From Alkalihalobacterium alkalinitrilicum (lineage in GTDB: Bacteria > Bacillota > Bacilli > Bacillales > Bacillaceae_F), in contig NZ_KV917368.1 in assembly GCF_002019605.1 (NCBI RefSeq), positions 2,633,574-2,697,573 of the forward strand: DNA of 64,000 bases, written 5' to 3'. Position 1 is the stretch's first letter, and every line of letters starts with the position of its first letter. The translations under genes and the position numbers were made by a program. Of this stretch, positions 1 to 11,527 are shown one piece after another. The notes beneath the pieces are model-generated. The model did not search any database. It was not told the DNA's origin and saw only the letters and a list, made by a program, of their open reading frames with translations.

Positions 1-437
1 GTCATAATAATACTTACTGGCATCGTTTCGATTTTTTGACTTCCGATGCTCGCTCGTAACAAATCCTTTCGCGAAAGAACTCCAATTAAAGACGAACTTT
101 GATCAATAACAAATAAAGTACCAACATCTTCTAGAAACATCGTAACGATTGCATCGTATACCGATGAAGATTCGCTGACAACAACAGGAATGGATTGATA
201 CTGTTGTACCGTGAGTTTCTTTACTTTTTCTGTTAATAATTGTGAACCTGTCTTACCCGTATAAAAATATCCTACCCTTGGTCTTGCATCTAAAAATCCT
301 GCCATCGTTAATATAGCCAAATCTGGTCTTAACGTAGCTCTCGTTAAATTCAATCGATCTGCAATCTGTTCTCCAGTAATTGGCCCATTATTTTTCACTA
401 TATCTATAATCTGCTCTTGTCTAACTGTTAGTTCGAT
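1..437 (-). CDS. ccpN: CcpN transcription repressor (HTH + CBS domains), partial
   Basis: The 3' end lies outside the window. CcpN represses gluconeogenic genes (gapB, pckA in B. subtilis) during growth on sugars; that role is taken from the family. The reading frame gives an N-terminal winged HTH containing GPITGEQIADRLNLTRATLR, then a CBS domain with VGTLFVIDQ and GVLSRKDLLRASIG. All of this aligns closely with B. subtilis CcpN, and the position next to glyS is conserved. No ATG, GTG or TTG precedes the HTH in frame: a TGA stop lies only two codons before an ATC codon (437-435). A strong Shine-Dalgarno-like run (AAGGCGGTGAGG) ends a few bases before that ATC. I therefore place the start at ATC, but a one-base insertion is an alternative, because removing one T would create GTG AGG ACA ATC in frame. 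Identity is certain; the start is not. Confidence 0.85.
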   Translation of the reverse strand, partial: MELTVRQEQIIDIVKNNGPITGEQIADRLNLTRATLRPDLAILTMAGFLDARPRVGYFYTGKTGSQLLTEKVKKLTVQQYQSIPVVVSESSSVYDAIVTMFLEDVGTLFVIDQSSSLIGVLSRKDLLRASIGSQKIETMPVSIIM

Positions 438-487
438 TGTACCTCACCGCCTTCACAACACAAAATGTGTTATGCTTTTATTCTATT

Positions 488-493
488 ATTATA
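488..493 (-). promoter_or_regulatory. Possible -10 box for ccpN
   Basis: A TATAAT hexamer reads on the minus strand about 50 bases upstream of ccpN. The -35 region 17 bases further upstream (TTCCAA) is weak. The rest of the 438-603 gap is AT-rich with no other recognisable feature. Confidence 0.3.
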
Positions 494-603
494 TACTAAT
501 ACAATGAATTTTGGAATATGCGGTGCATTATTTTAAATAACTTGTATTTATAATTAGCTTAGTTACAAAGTAAGGTTGAATATTAAAGTGCTAATTGAAC
601 GAT

Positions 604-2679
604 TTAAGCAAAAACAATCGCATTAAACTTAGCAAAACTTTGAATTGTATTGGCTAATAATTTCATTTGTGCTAAGCGATTTTGTTTTACTTTTTCATCT
701 TCGGCCATAACCATAATATTATCAAAGTATAAATTTATAGATTTTTGCGTATTCGCTAATGCTTCATAAGCTGTTTTTACATCCCCATTTTCTAAAGCTT
801 GCCTTACTTTTTGATCAGTTTCTACATAAACAGAGTATAGATCTCTTTCTTCTTCAAGTTCAAATAAACTCTCGGACAACTCCGTTAGCCCACTTGCCTT
901 AGAAGAGATGTTTGTGACACGACTTAATGCTTCTACCGTTTCTTTAAATTGTGGTTGCTCAAGCTGTTCCATAAGTAATTGAGCTTTATTGACAATCGTA
1001 TCTACTTTCCCAATCGAATCTGAAAGTACAGCATCGACGATATCATAACGAGTTCCTCGTTCCTGAAGTGTGTTCTTCACTCGTAGACTAAAGAACTCAA
1101 TCAAGTCACTAGTAACTTCTTTACTGTCTCGCTTTAATAACTGCTTCTCATCTGCTACTTGTACTGCCAAATCAATGACTTCTTCAACCGATAGTTTAAG
1201 GTCTTTATCTAATATCATCTGAATAATACCTGCTGCTTGACGACGTAAAGCATACGGATCTTGAGAACCCGATGGAATTAGACCAATCCCAAAACAAGTC
1301 ACAATTGTATCTAATTTATCTGCCATACTAACAATAGTCCCCGTTTTTGTTGAAGGACTTTGATCATTAGCAAAACGAGGCATGTAATGTTCTTTAATAG
1401 CCAATGCAACTTCTTTGTCTTCTCCAGCTTTTATAGCGTATTCCTCACCCATTCGCCCTTGCAACTCAGGGAATTCATAGACCATTTGAGTTACTAAATC
1501 AAATTTACACAGCTCAGCTGCTCGCTCAATTTTAGATGTCTCAGTCATAGCTAATGTTCCAGCTATCGCCTTAGAAATGGTTTGAATACGTCTTACTTTT
1601 TCACCTAAAGAACCTAATTCTTCATGATACACAATCGTCTCTAAGCGTTTTAGAGCATCTTCAATTTTTAATTTTTGATCTTCTCGATAGAAAAACTGTG
1701 CATCTGACAAACGAGCACGTAATACTTTTTCATTTCCTTTTACAACATTCTCTAAATGTTCATGATTACCATTTCTTACGGTAATAAAGTAAGGTAATAG
1801 CTTACCTTCTTCTGTTTGAACAGGAAAATAGCGTTGGTGTTCTCGCATAGATGTAATCAATACTTCTTCTGGAACTTCAAGGAAACTTTCATCAAAACTT
1901 CCATGAAGAGCTGTAGGATATTCGAGTAAATTATTTACTTCTTCAAGTAAATCCTCATCAATTGGGACGACCCAACCATTCTGTTCTTCAATCTGTTTGA
2001 TTTGATTTCTAATCGCTTCTTTTCTCTCTGTAGGATTTACTATAACGTATTGAGCTAGTAGTGTGTGTACGTATTGCTTTGGCTCTTCTATCGTTGTTTC
2101 GTTCCCTAAGAAGCGATGCCCATAAGATAGTCGCCCCGTTTGTACATTCGTAATATTAAAAGGAATGACTTCATTTCCATACAACGCAACGAGCCATTGA
2201 ATCGGACGAACATAACGTAAATCATATTCATTCCAGCGCATGTTCTTTGGAAAATGAAGATTTTTTATAATCTCTTCAAGCTGTGATAACACCGATTTCG
2301 TTTCTTGACCAACAATGTGCTTTTTAGCAAATACATACTCTTGACCATTAATTTTGTTGAAGAACAAACCATCTGCTGTTAAACCTTGTCCTCTTGCAAA
2401 ACCTAAGGCAGCTTTTGTCCAATTCCCTTCTTCATCAACAGCTATTTTTTTAGCTGGACCTCTCGCTTCTTCCACCTTATCTTCTTGCTTTTCTGCCAAT
2501 CCCATAATCACAATAGCTAGTCTGCGTGGAGTTGAATATGCTTCAATTGCATCATAAGAAACATGTCCATCATTTAACCACGCCTCTATTTTATCCTTTA
2601 ACTGATTCATTGCATCTGTGACAAAACGAGCGGGCATTTCTTCTAAACCAATTTCAAGTAAAAAATCTTTCTTACTCAT
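604..2679 (-). CDS. glyS: Glycine-tRNA ligase beta subunit
   Basis: Beta subunit of the bacterial alpha2-beta2 glycyl-tRNA synthetase, which charges tRNA-Gly in the cytoplasm. The protein is 691 residues, close to the B. subtilis length. It begins with the family's typical [14 protein letters not shown] (residues 6-19), has EHQRYFPV in the central catalytic-support region, and ends in a helical tRNA-binding (DALR-like) domain. The start codon overlaps the end of glyQ by 8 bases, so the two subunits are probably translationally coupled. Expression is expected to be controlled by the glycine T-box upstream of glyQ. No anomalies seen. Confidence 0.97.
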   Translation of the reverse strand: MSKKDFLLEIGLEEMPARFVTDAMNQLKDKIEAWLNDGHVSYDAIEAYSTPRRLAIVIMGLAEKQEDKVEEARGPAKKIAVDEEGNWTKAALGFARGQGLTADGLFFNKINGQEYVFAKKHIVGQETKSVLSQLEEIIKNLHFPKNMRWNEYDLRYVRPIQWLVALYGNEVIPFNITNVQTGRLSYGHRFLGNETTIEEPKQYVHTLLAQYVIVNPTERKEAIRNQIKQIEEQNGWVVPIDEDLLEEVNNLLEYPTALHGSFDESFLEVPEEVLITSMREHQRYFPVQTEEGKLLPYFITVRNGNHEHLENVVKGNEKVLRARLSDAQFFYREDQKLKIEDALKRLETIVYHEELGSLGEKVRRIQTISKAIAGTLAMTETSKIERAAELCKFDLVTQMVYEFPELQGRMGEEYAIKAGEDKEVALAIKEHYMPRFANDQSPSTKTGTIVSMADKLDTIVTCFGIGLIPSGSQDPYALRRQAAGIIQMILDKDLKLSVEEVIDLAVQVADEKQLLKRDSKEVTSDLIEFFSLRVKNTLQERGTRYDIVDAVLSDSIGKVDTIVNKAQLLMEQLEQPQFKETVEALSRVTNISSKASGLTELSESLFELEEERDLYSVYVETDQKVRQALENGDVKTAYEALANTQKSINLYFDNIMVMAEDEKVKQNRLAQMKLLANTIQSFAKFNAIVFA

Positions 2680-3562
2680 TTGATAATTCCTCCTTCACCT
2701 TCAGCATTGGGAAGCCTAGTCGTTCACGTTCTGCTAAATAAACTTTTGCACAATCTCTTGCTAAGTTACGAACTCGTCCAATATAACCTGTTCGTTCTGT
2801 AACAGAAATGGCTCCTCTAGCATCTAATTGGTTAAACACATGAGAACACTTCAACACATAATCATACGCTGGAAATACAAGGTTTTCATCTAATGCACGC
2901 CTTGCCTCTTGTTCATATGTACTAAATAATTGGAACATCATCGCACTATCTGATACTTCAAACGTATATTTTGAATGCTCATACTCAGGTTGTAAAAAGA
3001 TATCTCCATATGTTACCCCATTGACCCACTCAAGGTCGAAAACATTTTCTTTATCTTGAATGTAAGAAGCTAATCGTTCAATTCCATAAGTAATTTCAAC
3101 AGCTACTGGATGTGCATCAATTCCACCAACTTGTTGAAAGTATGTAAATTGGGTAATCTCCATGCCATCTAACCAAACTTCCCAACCTAATCCCCATGCA
3201 CCGAGCGTAGGAGCTTCCCAGTTGTCCTCTACGAAACGAATGTCATGTTTTAAAGGATTAATCCCTAATTCTTTTAAGCTGTCTAAATAGAGCTCTTGGA
3301 TATTATCAGGCGATGGCTTCATAATGACTTGAAATTGATGATGCTGATACAGACGATTGGGATTTTCCCCATACCTGCCATCAACTGGACGTCTTGAAGG
3401 CTCAACATAAGCTACGTTCCATGGTTCAGGACCAATACTTCTTAAGTAAGTCATTGGATTCATGGTCCCAGCACCTTTTTCAACATCGTATGCCTGCATA
3501 ATAATGCAATTTTGTTTAGCCCAAAAGTTTTGTAACGTAAGAATCATATTTTGTACATTCAT
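2672..3562 (-). CDS. glyQ: Glycine-tRNA ligase alpha subunit
   Basis: Alpha (catalytic) subunit of tetrameric glycyl-tRNA synthetase. At 296 residues it has full family length. Class II signatures are clear in the first 90 residues: [35 protein letters not shown] and LYQHHQFQV. The ATG at 3562 is preceded by a good AGGAGG ribosome binding site, 7 bases away. The gene is first in a two-gene operon with glyS and is preceded by a T-box leader with a glycine specifier. Confidence 0.97.
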   Translation of the reverse strand: MNVQNMILTLQNFWAKQNCIIMQAYDVEKGAGTMNPMTYLRSIGPEPWNVAYVEPSRRPVDGRYGENPNRLYQHHQFQVIMKPSPDNIQELYLDSLKELGINPLKHDIRFVEDNWEAPTLGAWGLGWEVWLDGMEITQFTYFQQVGGIDAHPVAVEITYGIERLASYIQDKENVFDLEWVNGVTYGDIFLQPEYEHSKYTFEVSDSAMMFQLFSTYEQEARRALDENLVFPAYDYVLKCSHVFNQLDARGAISVTERTGYIGRVRNLARDCAKVYLAERERLGFPMLKVKEELSNE

Positions 3563-3681
3563 CTTTTTTCCTCCTTATCAAATTAACATTTATAAAAACT
3601 TGACTCCTTTGTTAACAACATAGGTAATTTACGGCATTTTTTAATGAAGCCTAAAATATGCGAGTAATCTCGAATGAACAT

Positions 3682-3730
3682 CAAAAAAACTCTCGTCCCT
3701 ATGCTATCCTTAATAGCATAGGGACGAGAG
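3682..3730 (-). terminator. T-box regulated terminator of glyQS
   Basis: The arms 3690-3707 and 3713-3730 form an 18-bp perfect inverted repeat with a 5-base loop. On the minus strand a T run (3682-3689) follows it. The upstream arm overlaps the sequence just downstream of the T-box, as expected for a competing antiterminator. Confidence 0.93.
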
Positions 3731-4018
3731 TTACCCGCGGTTCCACCCTATTTGCTTTTCTCATCAACGATGTGAAAAGCCACTTTCAATGAGAGATGCT
3801 CCAGAATGCCTTTCTTTATCGTCTATATCCCTAGCTCACACCATCCTAGGTTCGCTTTCTATAGAGAGGATAAATACTTCCTTTCCTTCTTTGCACCGTA
3901 TGTTTTCAATAAAAGTTCAAAAAGTTCTCATGCAACATCATTTCATTCCTTGTAAAGTCACTAACCTCAGTTTTTTCACAAGATGACCTGTGTTACTAGT
4001 CCTTTTTTAACTAGTTAA
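3682..4018 (-). promoter_or_regulatory. Glycine T-box riboswitch leader of glyQS
   Basis: On the minus strand 3735-3750 reads TAGGGTGGAACCGCGG, the near-invariant T-box that pairs with the uncharged tRNA acceptor end. The stem I landmark GATGGTGTGAGC (3834-3845) and a following AAAGGCATT match the B. subtilis glyQS leader, whose specifier is GGC. The proposed specifier here is the GGC at 3808-3810. A strong terminator hairpin closes the leader. In the known mechanism, uncharged tRNA-Gly stabilises the antiterminator and permits glyQS transcription. The T-box is direct sequence evidence; the specifier is by alignment from memory. Confidence 0.93.
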
Positions 4019-4047
4019 AACATATACTTTAAAAGCATGATACTCAA
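4019..4047 (-). promoter_or_regulatory. Sigma-A type promoter for the glyQS leader
   Basis: On the minus strand TTGAGT (4047-4042), a 17-base spacer and TATGTT (4024-4019) lie just upstream of the T-box leader. Position and spacing fit; the hexamers are only moderately close to consensus. Confidence 0.5.
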
Positions 4048-4061
4048 AAAGCTAACCGCTG

Positions 4062-4826
4062 TCAACTTTCATTTGGATTTAGCCAATTCATTTTCTCTAA
4101 TTGATCTAAAAAAGATCTTGATTTTAGCCTTAATCCAGAATACTCATCGTAATACGATGTCAAAACGTGTTTCAATTCTTGCTTTGTTTCTTTTTTCACA
4201 GAAATATTTCCTAAACGCTTTAAGTCAAAATGGTAAAAGAGCCGGAGCAATTTAATGGTAGCTGGGGAAACTTTCAACCGATACGGATCTTTATGCGAAC
4301 AACGATGACACAAAAAACCACCTTCACCGATTGAAAAAGAAAATTCTCCGTCTACGCTATCACAACTAGAACATCCATTTAACTGCGGTCCAATACCAGA
4401 TACAAAAAGCATCTTTACTTCATAAAGACGGACTAGTATCTCTGGGTCTACTTCTTCATCAATATAATGGAGCGTTTGTACTAATAATTCAAATAAATAT
4501 GGATTACGTTCAAGGTCATTGGTAAGTTTATCTGTTAATTCAACTATGTAAGAAGCATAAGAGGCTCGAAGTAAATCATTTCGAACCTCTCGATAAGATT
4601 GAATAATCTCTCCTTGTTGAAGAGTACCTAGACCAGAGCCTTTTTGAATAAGAAAAGTGCCATAAATAAATAATTGAGAAATAGCAGCTAATCGACTCTT
4701 AGGTTTTTTTGCTCCTCTCGCCATGACACCGACCTTACCCATTTCTCTCGTCAGTAAAGTAACAATTTTATTAGCTTCACCGTAATCCGATGTACGAATA
4801 ACAATACCTTCTACTTTTTGAAACAT
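4062..4826 (-). CDS. recO: DNA repair protein RecO
   Basis: RecO works with RecF and RecR to load RecA on SSB-coated single strands in recombinational repair. The 254-residue product has the N-terminal OB-fold ([19 protein letters not shown], then [13 protein letters not shown]). A four-cysteine zinc site follows in the C-terminal part (CSSC about residue 150, CHRC about residue 170). An upstream GTG at 4838 is possible, but the ATG at 4826 has a GGTGA ribosome binding site at better spacing and matches the family N-terminus. It sits 40 bases downstream of yqzL on the same strand, the usual arrangement. Confidence 0.95.
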   Translation of the reverse strand: MFQKVEGIVIRTSDYGEANKIVTLLTREMGKVGVMARGAKKPKSRLAAISQLFIYGTFLIQKGSGLGTLQQGEIIQSYREVRNDLLRASYASYIVELTDKLTNDLERNPYLFELLVQTLHYIDEEVDPEILVRLYEVKMLFVSGIGPQLNGCSSCDSVDGEFSFSIGEGGFLCHRCSHKDPYRLKVSPATIKLLRLFYHFDLKRLGNISVKKETKQELKHVLTSYYDEYSGLRLKSRSFLDQLEKMNWLNPNES

Positions 4827-4866
4827 TCTAGTCACCACACAAGGAAGTCGTGAAGTGCAAGCAAGA

Positions 4867-5007
4867 TCAGTGAGCGTCTAAGTTCGTGTACTCCTCTTCA
4901 TTATCTTGAGCTGATACGTCACCATGCTCCTTTTCCAGTTCCTTGATTAATAAATAGGTATCAACACTTCCTGTCATCGAAAATACTTTCCAGGAGAAAT
5001 CAAGCAC
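4867..5007 (-). CDS. yqzL: YqzL family small protein
   Basis: A 46-residue product starting [20 protein letters not shown] and ending in an acidic tail. It resembles the YqzL family, which sits between era and recO in bacilli and whose function is unknown to me. The GTG start at 5007 has an AAAGGTGG ribosome binding site upstream. The hydrophobic/aromatic first half (two Trp/Phe pairs, TGSVDTYLL) is the conserved part. It is probably co-transcribed with recO. Recognition rests on position plus the N-terminal motif. Confidence 0.8.
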   Translation of the reverse strand: MLDFSWKVFSMTGSVDTYLLIKELEKEHGDVSAQDNEEEYTNLDAH

Positions 5008-5164
5008 TTGGAATTCCACCTTTCGTTTAGGAATGTTAGACCGCTCTATACTCTATAGCTTGACCTTGTTTTGCAAATTCATGTTATGGAATAATTGTCA
5101 ATTTAGACAAACCGTAATATGCTACATGCATTTACTTCATACATCTATCTTAGAGATTTTTTTA

Positions 5165-5198
5165 TAAAAAAACAATGGCTACAAGTTGAGCCATTGTT
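5165..5198 (-). terminator. Rho-independent terminator after era
   Basis: The 10-bp perfect arms 5171-5180 and 5189-5198 with an 8-base loop are followed on the minus strand by a T-rich tract. It ends the era-containing operon and separates it from yqzL-recO. Confidence 0.85.
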
Positions 5199-5236
5199 AA
5201 AACTATATTAATAAGTTATTACAGACTATTACAAAA

Positions 5237-7276
<2,040 letters not shown>

Positions 7277-7304
7277 GTCTCCTAGTTAACTCCTCTCCTA
7301 CACA

Positions 7305-7706
7305 TCAGCCTAAAACCATATTTATTCGTTCAATGATCGGTGGTAAAAAAATAGATAATCCGATTAGGACAGATATGATACTAAAGATAAAAACAGCGGC
7401 GGCTGCAATATCTTTTGCTACCTTAGCCTTTGGGTGGAAGTCTTCTGTAATCATATCGACGGTCCGTTCAATCGCCGTGTTCATTACTTCTAACGAAAGT
7501 ACCATTCCAATGACTAACAATAAAATAATCTTATGAATTAATGGAACTTCTAATAGAAAAGCTAATACAATTACGATGAAACTCACGATCAAATGAATTC
7601 TCATGTTTTGTTCAAAGCGAATGACATATTTTAAGCCAGTCCATGCGTATACAAAAGAACGAAGCAGTCGCTTAAATCCCCATAGGTTTTTATCTTTTAA
7701 GTCCAT
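7305..7706 (-). CDS. dgkA: Undecaprenol/diacylglycerol kinase DgkA
   Basis: Small integral membrane kinase; the Gram-positive members phosphorylate undecaprenol, recycling the lipid carrier for wall synthesis. The 133-residue product has the amphipathic N-terminus (GFKRLLRSFVYAWTGLKYVI), three membrane helices and the catalytic family signature EVMNTAIERTVD. The C-terminus (PKAKVAKDIAAAAVFIFSI) contains the conserved KDIAAAAV segment. Its start lies inside the 3' end of ybeY (17-base overlap), so translation is probably coupled. Confidence 0.95.
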   Translation of the reverse strand: MDLKDKNLWGFKRLLRSFVYAWTGLKYVIRFEQNMRIHLIVSFIVIVLAFLLEVPLIHKIILLLVIGMVLSLEVMNTAIERTVDMITEDFHPKAKVAKDIAAAAVFIFSIISVLIGLSIFLPPIIERINMVLG

Positions 7707-8160
7707 AAGCGTTCAAAATTTCCTCTTGTCTAGAAAACATTATTTTCTCTTTTTCTTCAGTTAAATGATCATAACCTAACAAATGAAGAAATCCATGGAC
7801 AAGCAGGAAGCCAAGTTCTCTCTCAAAAGAATGTTCGTATGATTGGGCTTGTTCAAGCGTACGTGGGATAGATATGATAATATCACCTAATACATTAGGT
7901 CCTTCAGGATCAATAATTTGAACCTCCTCTTCCCCAGCTTCATTTAATGCAAAAGAAATGACGTCCGTAGGTGTATCTTTCCCTCGGTATTCGCGGTTTA
8001 TATCTTGAATTCGCTTATCGTCTACAAACGTGACTGAAATTTCGGTAGGGCCTGTTAACCCTTCCATTTTCGCTGCTTTGCTAATAATGGATTTTGCCAA
8101 TTCGATTTGTTCTTCGGTGAGTTTAGTCGTTTCATCTAAAATATCAATTTCAAAGTTCAT
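7690..8160 (-). CDS. ybeY: Endoribonuclease YbeY
   Basis: Metal-dependent RNase involved in 16S rRNA 3' maturation and ribosome quality control. The 156-residue protein ends in the zinc motif HGFLHLLGYDH (H-x3-H-x5-H, about residues 123-133). RGKDTPTDVISF and LGDIIISIPRT upstream of it are also family hallmarks. Its start overlaps the stop of yqfF by 4 bases, and it overlaps dgkA at the 3' end. Confidence 0.97.
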   Translation of the reverse strand: MNFEIDILDETTKLTEEQIELAKSIISKAAKMEGLTGPTEISVTFVDDKRIQDINREYRGKDTPTDVISFALNEAGEEEVQIIDPEGPNVLGDIIISIPRTLEQAQSYEHSFERELGFLLVHGFLHLLGYDHLTEEKEKIMFSRQEEILNAYGLKR

Positions 8161-10325
8161 GCCTTCGCTCCCTTTTCTTTCGGATCATCTGGGTATTCAA
8201 TACGAGAATGAAACGTTCCTTGTAACGTCTCATACATCGATACTGCGACTTTATCTAGTTCTTTTAACGTGAGATCACACTCATTAAACTGACCATCCTC
8301 CAGACGATCATTTACTATTTTTCGTATCATAGTAGATATTTTATCCGGTGTAGGCTTATTTAGCGACCTTACAGCCGCTTCAATGCAATCTGCGATTCCA
8401 ACGATGGCAGCTTCTTTCGTTCGAGCTTTAGGACCAGGGTACCTAAATTGTTCTTCAGGAATCGTTTGATCGGTTTCTTGGTTTGCTTTATGGTAGAAAT
8501 ATTTTAATAACGTTGTACCATGATGCTGTTCTGCAATATCAATAATCTCTTTAGGCATTTTATATTCCTTCAACATATCTGCACCGTCATACGGATGAGA
8601 TATAATAATCGTCTTACTAAGCTGTGGAGAAATTTTATCATGTGGATTATCAATTTTCATTTGATTTTCTATAAAGAAATGCGGTCGTTTCGTTTTCCCG
8701 ATATCATGATAATAAGACCCTACTCTCGCTAATAATCCATTAGCACCTATCGATTCACAAGCTGCTTCCGCTAAGTTCCCAACCACCACACTATGATGAT
8801 AAGTTCCTGGAGCTTCTAATAAGATCTTTCGTAACAACGGATGGTTTGGGTTTGATAGCTCAATAAGCTTAGTCGTCGATAAAATTCCAAAGCCAGCTTC
8901 AAAGAATGGAACGAGACCTAATGTTAACACAGCAGCAATAAACCCTGATACAAAAGCAAACCCTAAATGCATTCCAATCTCAATCCAACCTTGTTGGAAA
9001 CTTTTTAACAATAATATGGATAAGATCGTGACCATATTAATAAAAGATACAAATAATCCTGCTTTTAAAATTCGAGTCATACTTGTCGAACGACCTAAGA
9101 AATACACTCCTGCAAAACAACTGAATAAAATATAAACACCAAACGTAAAATTAAAAGTCCCAACTGTTTCATTGTTAAAAATAATACTTGCAATAATTGC
9201 AAAGAATATGCTTGAAAACAATGCAATTCGTTGATGGATTAAAATCGTTAACAACATCGCACCAACTGCCACAGGTACAATTAAACCAATTGCTGGAATG
9301 TCTAACCTCTCAATTAAACTCGTAATTTTCATAATGGTAACCGTAATAAAGAAAATTAGAACAAACATGAGCAAATGACTGTTATTTGTCTTTACACTCG
9401 TTTGAGCTTCATTAAGATAATAAGAAAGCATCCCAATTATTAGCAGAACGAGAATGGCTAACCCTAAGTAAGGGTAAATATTAAACGCATCATCTAATAA
9501 ACCCACCATCCGTATTTGTTCATAAATTTCATGGTTGATCAATTCCCCTTGTTTTACTAACAATTGCCCTTCACGTATAATTACAGGTTCAACCGATTCA
9601 ACAGCTTCTTGTTGAAGACGTTCTGTTGCTTTATCGTCATAAATGTAATTGGGAATAATAGCAAATTGTGCAGTTTCAATCATTGCGTCATGTAAACGGT
9701 TGGAAACGGTAGAAATCGCGATCTTACCTTTTACCGATTGTTTCGCCGCCTCCAAATCATTGATAGCAATTCTCTCACTCATGACAGCATGTACTGCATT
9801 CGTCGTCGTTTCTCTAGCTACTTGTAATTGACCACTTGAAGACAATAATAATGTTCGAACCGTTTCATCTGACAGATCGTTCGTCGTCCCCGAAGAAAGA
9901 ACTTCTTGAACATAATTAAGACGATCTTCTAAACTTAATGTTTCGCTTTCTTCTCCTGGTTGAACCTCTAATTCAGCTTTTGTCATCTCTTCATTTACTA
10001 AGTGAATAAGGTCAAAGGTATCGTTCACTCTTTCAACTTGCATTTGAGCATATTCTTTTTTGAGTACATAGACAGGCTGAACCGCCTCTAAAACTTCTTT
10101 TCTTTTTTGGTCTGTTGCTATTTTATTTTCCACAGTAATCGGCGAACGAATGTCTTGGTCTGCAACCTGAGACATTCGAACTTCAATTTTTTCAGGAATA
10201 ATATTGTCAAGCATAGCAATAAACAAAAACAAACCTAATATTACAAATAGAACACCACGCAAATAGCGATGGTCCTTCACTCTTTTCCACCATGTCATTT
10301 GATCGATCGGGGAACGTTTACTCAA
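8157..10325 (-). CDS. yqfF: PgpH/YqfF-type HD phosphodiesterase (c-di-AMP)
   Basis: A 722-residue membrane protein of the 7TMR-HD family. Characterised members (Listeria PgpH) hydrolyse cyclic di-AMP. Order: an N-terminal membrane helix (about 22-42), a long extracellular domain (to about 280), seven membrane helices (about 285-480), and a cytoplasmic HD domain. The HD residues are visible in GTYHHSVVVGN (about residue 508) and YYHDIGK (about residue 538), with HHGT further on. It is the central gene of the phoH-yqfF-ybeY-dgkA string. A 218-base gap with a MITE-like palindrome separates it from phoH. Confidence 0.94.
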   Translation of the reverse strand: MSKRSPIDQMTWWKRVKDHRYLRGVLFVILGLFLFIAMLDNIIPEKIEVRMSQVADQDIRSPITVENKIATDQKRKEVLEAVQPVYVLKKEYAQMQVERVNDTFDLIHLVNEEMTKAELEVQPGEESETLSLEDRLNYVQEVLSSGTTNDLSDETVRTLLLSSSGQLQVARETTTNAVHAVMSERIAINDLEAAKQSVKGKIAISTVSNRLHDAMIETAQFAIIPNYIYDDKATERLQQEAVESVEPVIIREGQLLVKQGELINHEIYEQIRMVGLLDDAFNIYPYLGLAILVLLIIGMLSYYLNEAQTSVKTNNSHLLMFVLIFFITVTIMKITSLIERLDIPAIGLIVPVAVGAMLLTILIHQRIALFSSIFFAIIASIIFNNETVGTFNFTFGVYILFSCFAGVYFLGRSTSMTRILKAGLFVSFINMVTILSILLLKSFQQGWIEIGMHLGFAFVSGFIAAVLTLGLVPFFEAGFGILSTTKLIELSNPNHPLLRKILLEAPGTYHHSVVVGNLAEAACESIGANGLLARVGSYYHDIGKTKRPHFFIENQMKIDNPHDKISPQLSKTIIISHPYDGADMLKEYKMPKEIIDIAEQHHGTTLLKYFYHKANQETDQTIPEEQFRYPGPKARTKEAAIVGIADCIEAAVRSLNKPTPDKISTMIRKIVNDRLEDGQFNECDLTLKELDKVAVSMYETLQGTFHSRIEYPDDPKEKGAKA

Positions 10326-10403
10326 GATAGTTCACCTCTTATTTTCATACCTTTACTACTCTCCTGTTTGTCCAACAAAATTATATCTTAAACGGAATAA
10401 GGA

Positions 10404-10530
10404 TAAAGAGGGCGACCATAAGTGATTGTGCTCTCTCGCATCCATGATATACGGCGCCTGTAAATGTACTCAGGCAGCTGTATATTCATCGCGAGGTGCC
10501 TAGCACTCTGCTAATGGGTCACCCTCAAAA
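10404..10530. repeat. MITE-like palindromic element, copy A
   Basis: The gap between phoH and yqfF holds an inverted-repeat element. The left end AAGAGGGCGACCATAAGTG follows a TA (10404-10405). The right end GGGTCACCCTC closes it at 10526. In its centre, ATATACGGC GCCTG (10447-10460) pairs with CAGGC and GCTGTATAT (10471-10485). The ends align with four other elements in this window (25806, 39081, 42355, 55528). It is non-coding and probably transcribed within the operon. Confidence 0.6.
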
Positions 10531-10543
10531 TCAAATGTCAGTG

Positions 10544-11527
10544 TCAATTATCTTTATCCCTTTTCTCTGATTGATCATATGCATCCAATATTCGTTGAAC
10601 AAGCGTATGGCGAACAACATCAGATTGCTGTAAATAAATAAAGTCTACTCCGTGAACATTGCCTAATACATCGATTCCTACTTTTAAACCAGATCTCTTC
10701 CCTTTTGGAAGATCAATTTGGGTTAAATCACCGTTTACTACCATTTTTGAACCAAAACCTAATCGAGTTAAAAACATCTTCATTTGTTCTTGTGTCGTAT
10801 TTTGTGCCTCATCTAAAATAACAAATGAATCGTCTAAAGTTCTCCCTCTCATATACGCTAATGGTGCAACTTCAATCGTCCCTCTTTCCATTAGCCTAAG
10901 TGTCTGTTCGACACCTAATATGTCATGAAGAGCATCATAAAGTGGCCGTAAATAAGGGTCCACCTTTTCCTTTAGATCACCTGGTAAAAAACCTAAGCTT
11001 TCTCCTGCTTCTACAGCTGGACGCGTCAGGACAATTTTTTTTACTTGTCCGTCTTTTAATGCAGTTACAGCCATGACAACAGCTAAATAGGTTTTTCCTG
11101 TTCCAGCAGGACCTATACCAAAAACAAGATCCCGTCTTCGAATGGCTGAAACATAATGTTTTTGACCTAAGGTTTTAATCAATACTGGTTTCCCTTTTGC
11201 ATTGACGGTAAGCTTTTCCTGATATAAATGGAGAAGTTCTTCAAGCATTCCTTTTTCGGCTAACTGAATAGCATAAACAACATCTCGCTCAGATAATGTT
11301 GTTCCTTGTCTTAATAATTTCAACATCGTTTCTAATACGTCTTTAACGGTTTGAACGGATTCGTCTTCTCCTTTGACTGAAAGATCCTCGCCTCGAGTGG
11401 TAATTTGAACACCCAGCTTTTCTTCAATCCGTTTTAAATGAGCGTCATTTGGACCATATAATCGTTGAACTTCATTTTGATCTTTAATTTCTAATGGAAT
11501 TACTTTAATTTGTGACAATAGCCTCAA
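10544..11527 (-). CDS. phoH: PhoH family ATPase
   Basis: Cytoplasmic P-loop protein of the PhoH/PhoL group, often linked to RNA metabolism; the exact role is unsettled. The 327-residue protein has an N-terminal KH-like segment and the Walker A motif GIGPAGTGKTYLAV (about residue 137). Further on are LTRPAVEAGESLGFLPGDL and the Walker B-like SFVILDEAQNTT. The listed start is a TTG overlapping the yqfD stop. A second TTG at 11518 sits at a better distance from the AAGGAG sequence, so the true start may be three codons in. Confidence 0.95.
   Translation of the reverse strand: MRLLSQIKVIPLEIKDQNEVQRLYGPNDAHLKRIEEKLGVQITTRGEDLSVKGEDESVQTVKDVLETMLKLLRQGTTLSERDVVYAIQLAEKGMLEELLHLYQEKLTVNAKGKPVLIKTLGQKHYVSAIRRRDLVFGIGPAGTGKTYLAVVMAVTALKDGQVKKIVLTRPAVEAGESLGFLPGDLKEKVDPYLRPLYDALHDILGVEQTLRLMERGTIEVAPLAYMRGRTLDDSFVILDEAQNTTQEQMKMFLTRLGFGSKMVVNGDLTQIDLPKGKRSGLKVGIDVLGNVHGVDFIYLQQSDVVRHTLVQRILDAYDQSEKRDKDN

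Noticed and set aside
3789-3986. 65-codon plus-strand frame opposite the glyQS leader
   Set aside because: It lies wholly within the T-box leader on the other strand and has no ribosome binding site or homology.
5040-5110. Promoter for yqzL-recO based on a minus-strand TTGACA near 5095
   Set aside because: No acceptable -10 hexamer lies 16-18 bases downstream.
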